Of a DNA stretch of 64,000 nt, positions 62,903 through 64,000 are shown one piece after another; positions within the stretch are counted from its first letter, which is position 1, and every line of letters begins with the position of its first letter. Below the pieces are notes generated by a model, which was not told the origin of the DNA, did no database searches, and was given only the letters and a program-made list of their open reading frames with translations. The position numbers and the translations under genes are program-made. This DNA comes from Rhodospirillales bacterium (GTDB lineage: Bacteria; Pseudomonadota; Alphaproteobacteria; Rhodospirillales; JASLQF01): assembly GCA_030744625.1 (NCBI GenBank), contig JASLQF010000044.1, forward strand, positions 1 through 64,000, in the 5' to 3' direction.

Positions 62903-64000
62903 GTGAAGGCTGTGTCGGGAGATCGCCAAAGACGCGCCTTGGGGCCTTTCCTGGCCCGCTGCCTAGGTGTCATCGCCATCGCCGTTTGCGTCGCCGCCCT
63001 CGCCCCGGCGCCCGCCGCCGCCAAGTACGCCACCCTGGTCATGGATGCCGAATCGGGCCGCGTCCTGTACTCGGTCAACGCCGACACCCGCAATTATCCG
63101 GCGTCGCTCACCAAGATGATGACCCTCTACATGGTCTTCCGGGCCCTTGACGAGGGACGCTGGAGCCTGGACGAGCATCTGCCCATATCGGCCCGCGCCG
63201 CCCGCCAGCCGGCCTCCAAGCTGGGCCTGGCAAGGGGGCGCACCGTGTCGGTGCGCGACGCCATCTACGCCCTGGTCACCAAGTCGGCCAACGACGTGGC
63301 CACCGCCATCGCCGAGGCGATGGCCGGAGGCGACAGAAATTTCGCCCGCATGATGACGGCCGAGGCCCGCAAGCTGGGCATGAGCCGGACGACCTTCCGC
63401 AATTCCTCGGGCCTTCCCCACAGCCGGCAGATGAGCACGGCGCGCGACATGGCGACCCTGGCGCGCGCCCTGCTGACGCGCTATCCCCACTACTATCACT
63501 ATTTCGCGACGCGCCACTTCACCTTCGACGGCGTCACCCACAAGAACCACAACGATCTTCTGTCCACCTACGACGGCACAGACGGCCTCAAGACCGGCTA
63601 CATTCGGGCCTCCGGCTTCAACCTCGTGGCCTCGGCCAAGCGCGGCGACTACCGTATCATCGGGGTCGTTTTCGGCGGCCGCTCGCCGAGGGCGCGCAAC
63701 CGCCACATGGTGCGCATCCTCGACAAGGGCTTCCGGCTGCTCGGCGAAACAGGCACGGCGCGGGCCGACGCCCAAGGCGGAAAAGACGTGGAACGCCTCG
63801 CCACCGCCCCCGCCACCTCTCCCGCGGCCAACAATCCGCGCCGCAAGACGCCGCGCCCAGGCTGGGGTGTCCAGGTCGGCGCCTATTTCACTCACGCCCC
63901 GGCTTACGCCGCCGCCAGGAAGGCCGTGGCGCGCGCCCCCGGCTATCTCGAGGACGGCACCATCGCGGTGGTGCCCCTGAAGCGAAAGAAAGGCCGGACG
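62903..64000 (+). CDS. D-alanyl-D-alanine carboxypeptidase with SPOR-like C-terminus (3' end outside window)
   Basis: Penicillin-binding protein of the S11 family; 366 codons visible. Signal peptide (about 1-40), KYATLVMDAESGRVLYSVNA, catalytic SLTK motif, KSANDVATAIAEAM (SxN), and KTGYIRASGFNLVAS (KTG). A linker from about 285 leads to GWGVQVGAYFTHAPAYAAAR, the start of a SPOR-like peptidoglycan-binding domain. It trims pentapeptides in the periplasm. The start is GTG behind GGGGGAGG. Confidence 0.95.
   Translation, partial: MKAVSGDRQRRALGPFLARCLGVIAIAVCVAALAPAPAAAKYATLVMDAESGRVLYSVNADTRNYPASLTKMMTLYMVFRALDEGRWSLDEHLPISARAARQPASKLGLARGRTVSVRDAIYALVTKSANDVATAIAEAMAGGDRNFARMMTAEARKLGMSRTTFRNSSGLPHSRQMSTARDMATLARALLTRYPHYYHYFATRHFTFDGVTHKNHNDLLSTYDGTDGLKTGYIRASGFNLVASAKRGDYRIIGVVFGGRSPRARNRHMVRILDKGFRLLGETGTARADAQGGKDVERLATAPATSPAANNPRRKTPRPGWGVQVGAYFTHAPAYAAARKAVARAPGYLEDGTIAVVPLKRKKGRT

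Overview
The window is GC-rich chromosomal DNA from an alphaproteobacterium, most likely Rhodospirillales-like. The evidence is a homologue of the complex I accessory subunit NDUFA12, a DUF2155 gene near aat-accC-accB-aroQ, a ClpS-ClpA pair, a granule-type phasin with TGCTGCA-type operators, a ThiS-ThiG fusion, a class II (B12) ribonucleotide reductase and a complete liv ABC transporter. I see no phage, no intact insertion sequence, no CRISPR array and no rRNA. One tRNA gene (tRNA-His, GTG) is present.

Layout. 1-9.6 kb: a five-PAS histidine kinase cut by the window edge, a PuuE-type deacetylase, an exported protein interrupted by a stop codon, an RhlE-type helicase, and an FAD oxidoreductase followed by an M24 peptidase-like enzyme. 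9.6-20.7 kb: a SHOCT protein, a leftward tkt-fba-rpe sugar-phosphate operon, small metabolic enzymes, two MDR dehydrogenases, a BON protein, a cytochrome c and two hemerythrins, then tRNA-His. 20.7-33.3 kb: an aminotransferase, a ChaN-like lipoprotein, a sigma54-driven glnB-glnA pair, a lone fliN, msrB, a methyltransferase, gamma carbonic anhydrase, hydrolases, and a second DEAD-box helicase with an AsnC-type ligand domain. 33.3-37 kb: a periplasmic haem protein, a membrane tetrahaem cytochrome, and thiSG. 37-44.3 kb: aroQ, accB, accC and aat, an arsR-permease pair, then a leftward NDUFA12-MCE-MCE-methyltransferase-DUF2155 operon. 44.3-53.4 kb: nrdJ under NrdR-like boxes, a CD-NTase-like gene, a Rid protein, a LuxR regulator, a FemAB-like acyltransferase and a Cys-rich exported protein. 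53.5-64 kb: livG-F-H-M-K, clpS-clpA, a phasin, and the start of a penicillin-binding DD-carboxypeptidase.

The strongest candidate for something new is the accB gene at 37.6 kb. Its product has a Cro/XRE-like helix-turn-helix of about 60 residues fused in frame ahead of an otherwise normal biotin carboxyl carrier protein. Just upstream lie two inverted-repeat operators of the form TTGCG-T-N4-CGCAA with centres 22 bp apart. I infer a fatty-acid-synthesis subunit that may repress its own accBC transcription, possibly sensing its own biotinylation or assembly state. Other notable items are a CD-NTase-fold protein lacking two catalytic acids, a tandem duplication carrying two intrinsic terminators between nrdJ and that gene, an isochorismatase-fold protein lacking its Asp and Lys, a mini-ORF of 18-bp repeats bridging tkt and fba, and a nearly leaderless arsR promoter built into a palindrome.

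All function calls rest on reading motifs by eye; no database search was run.
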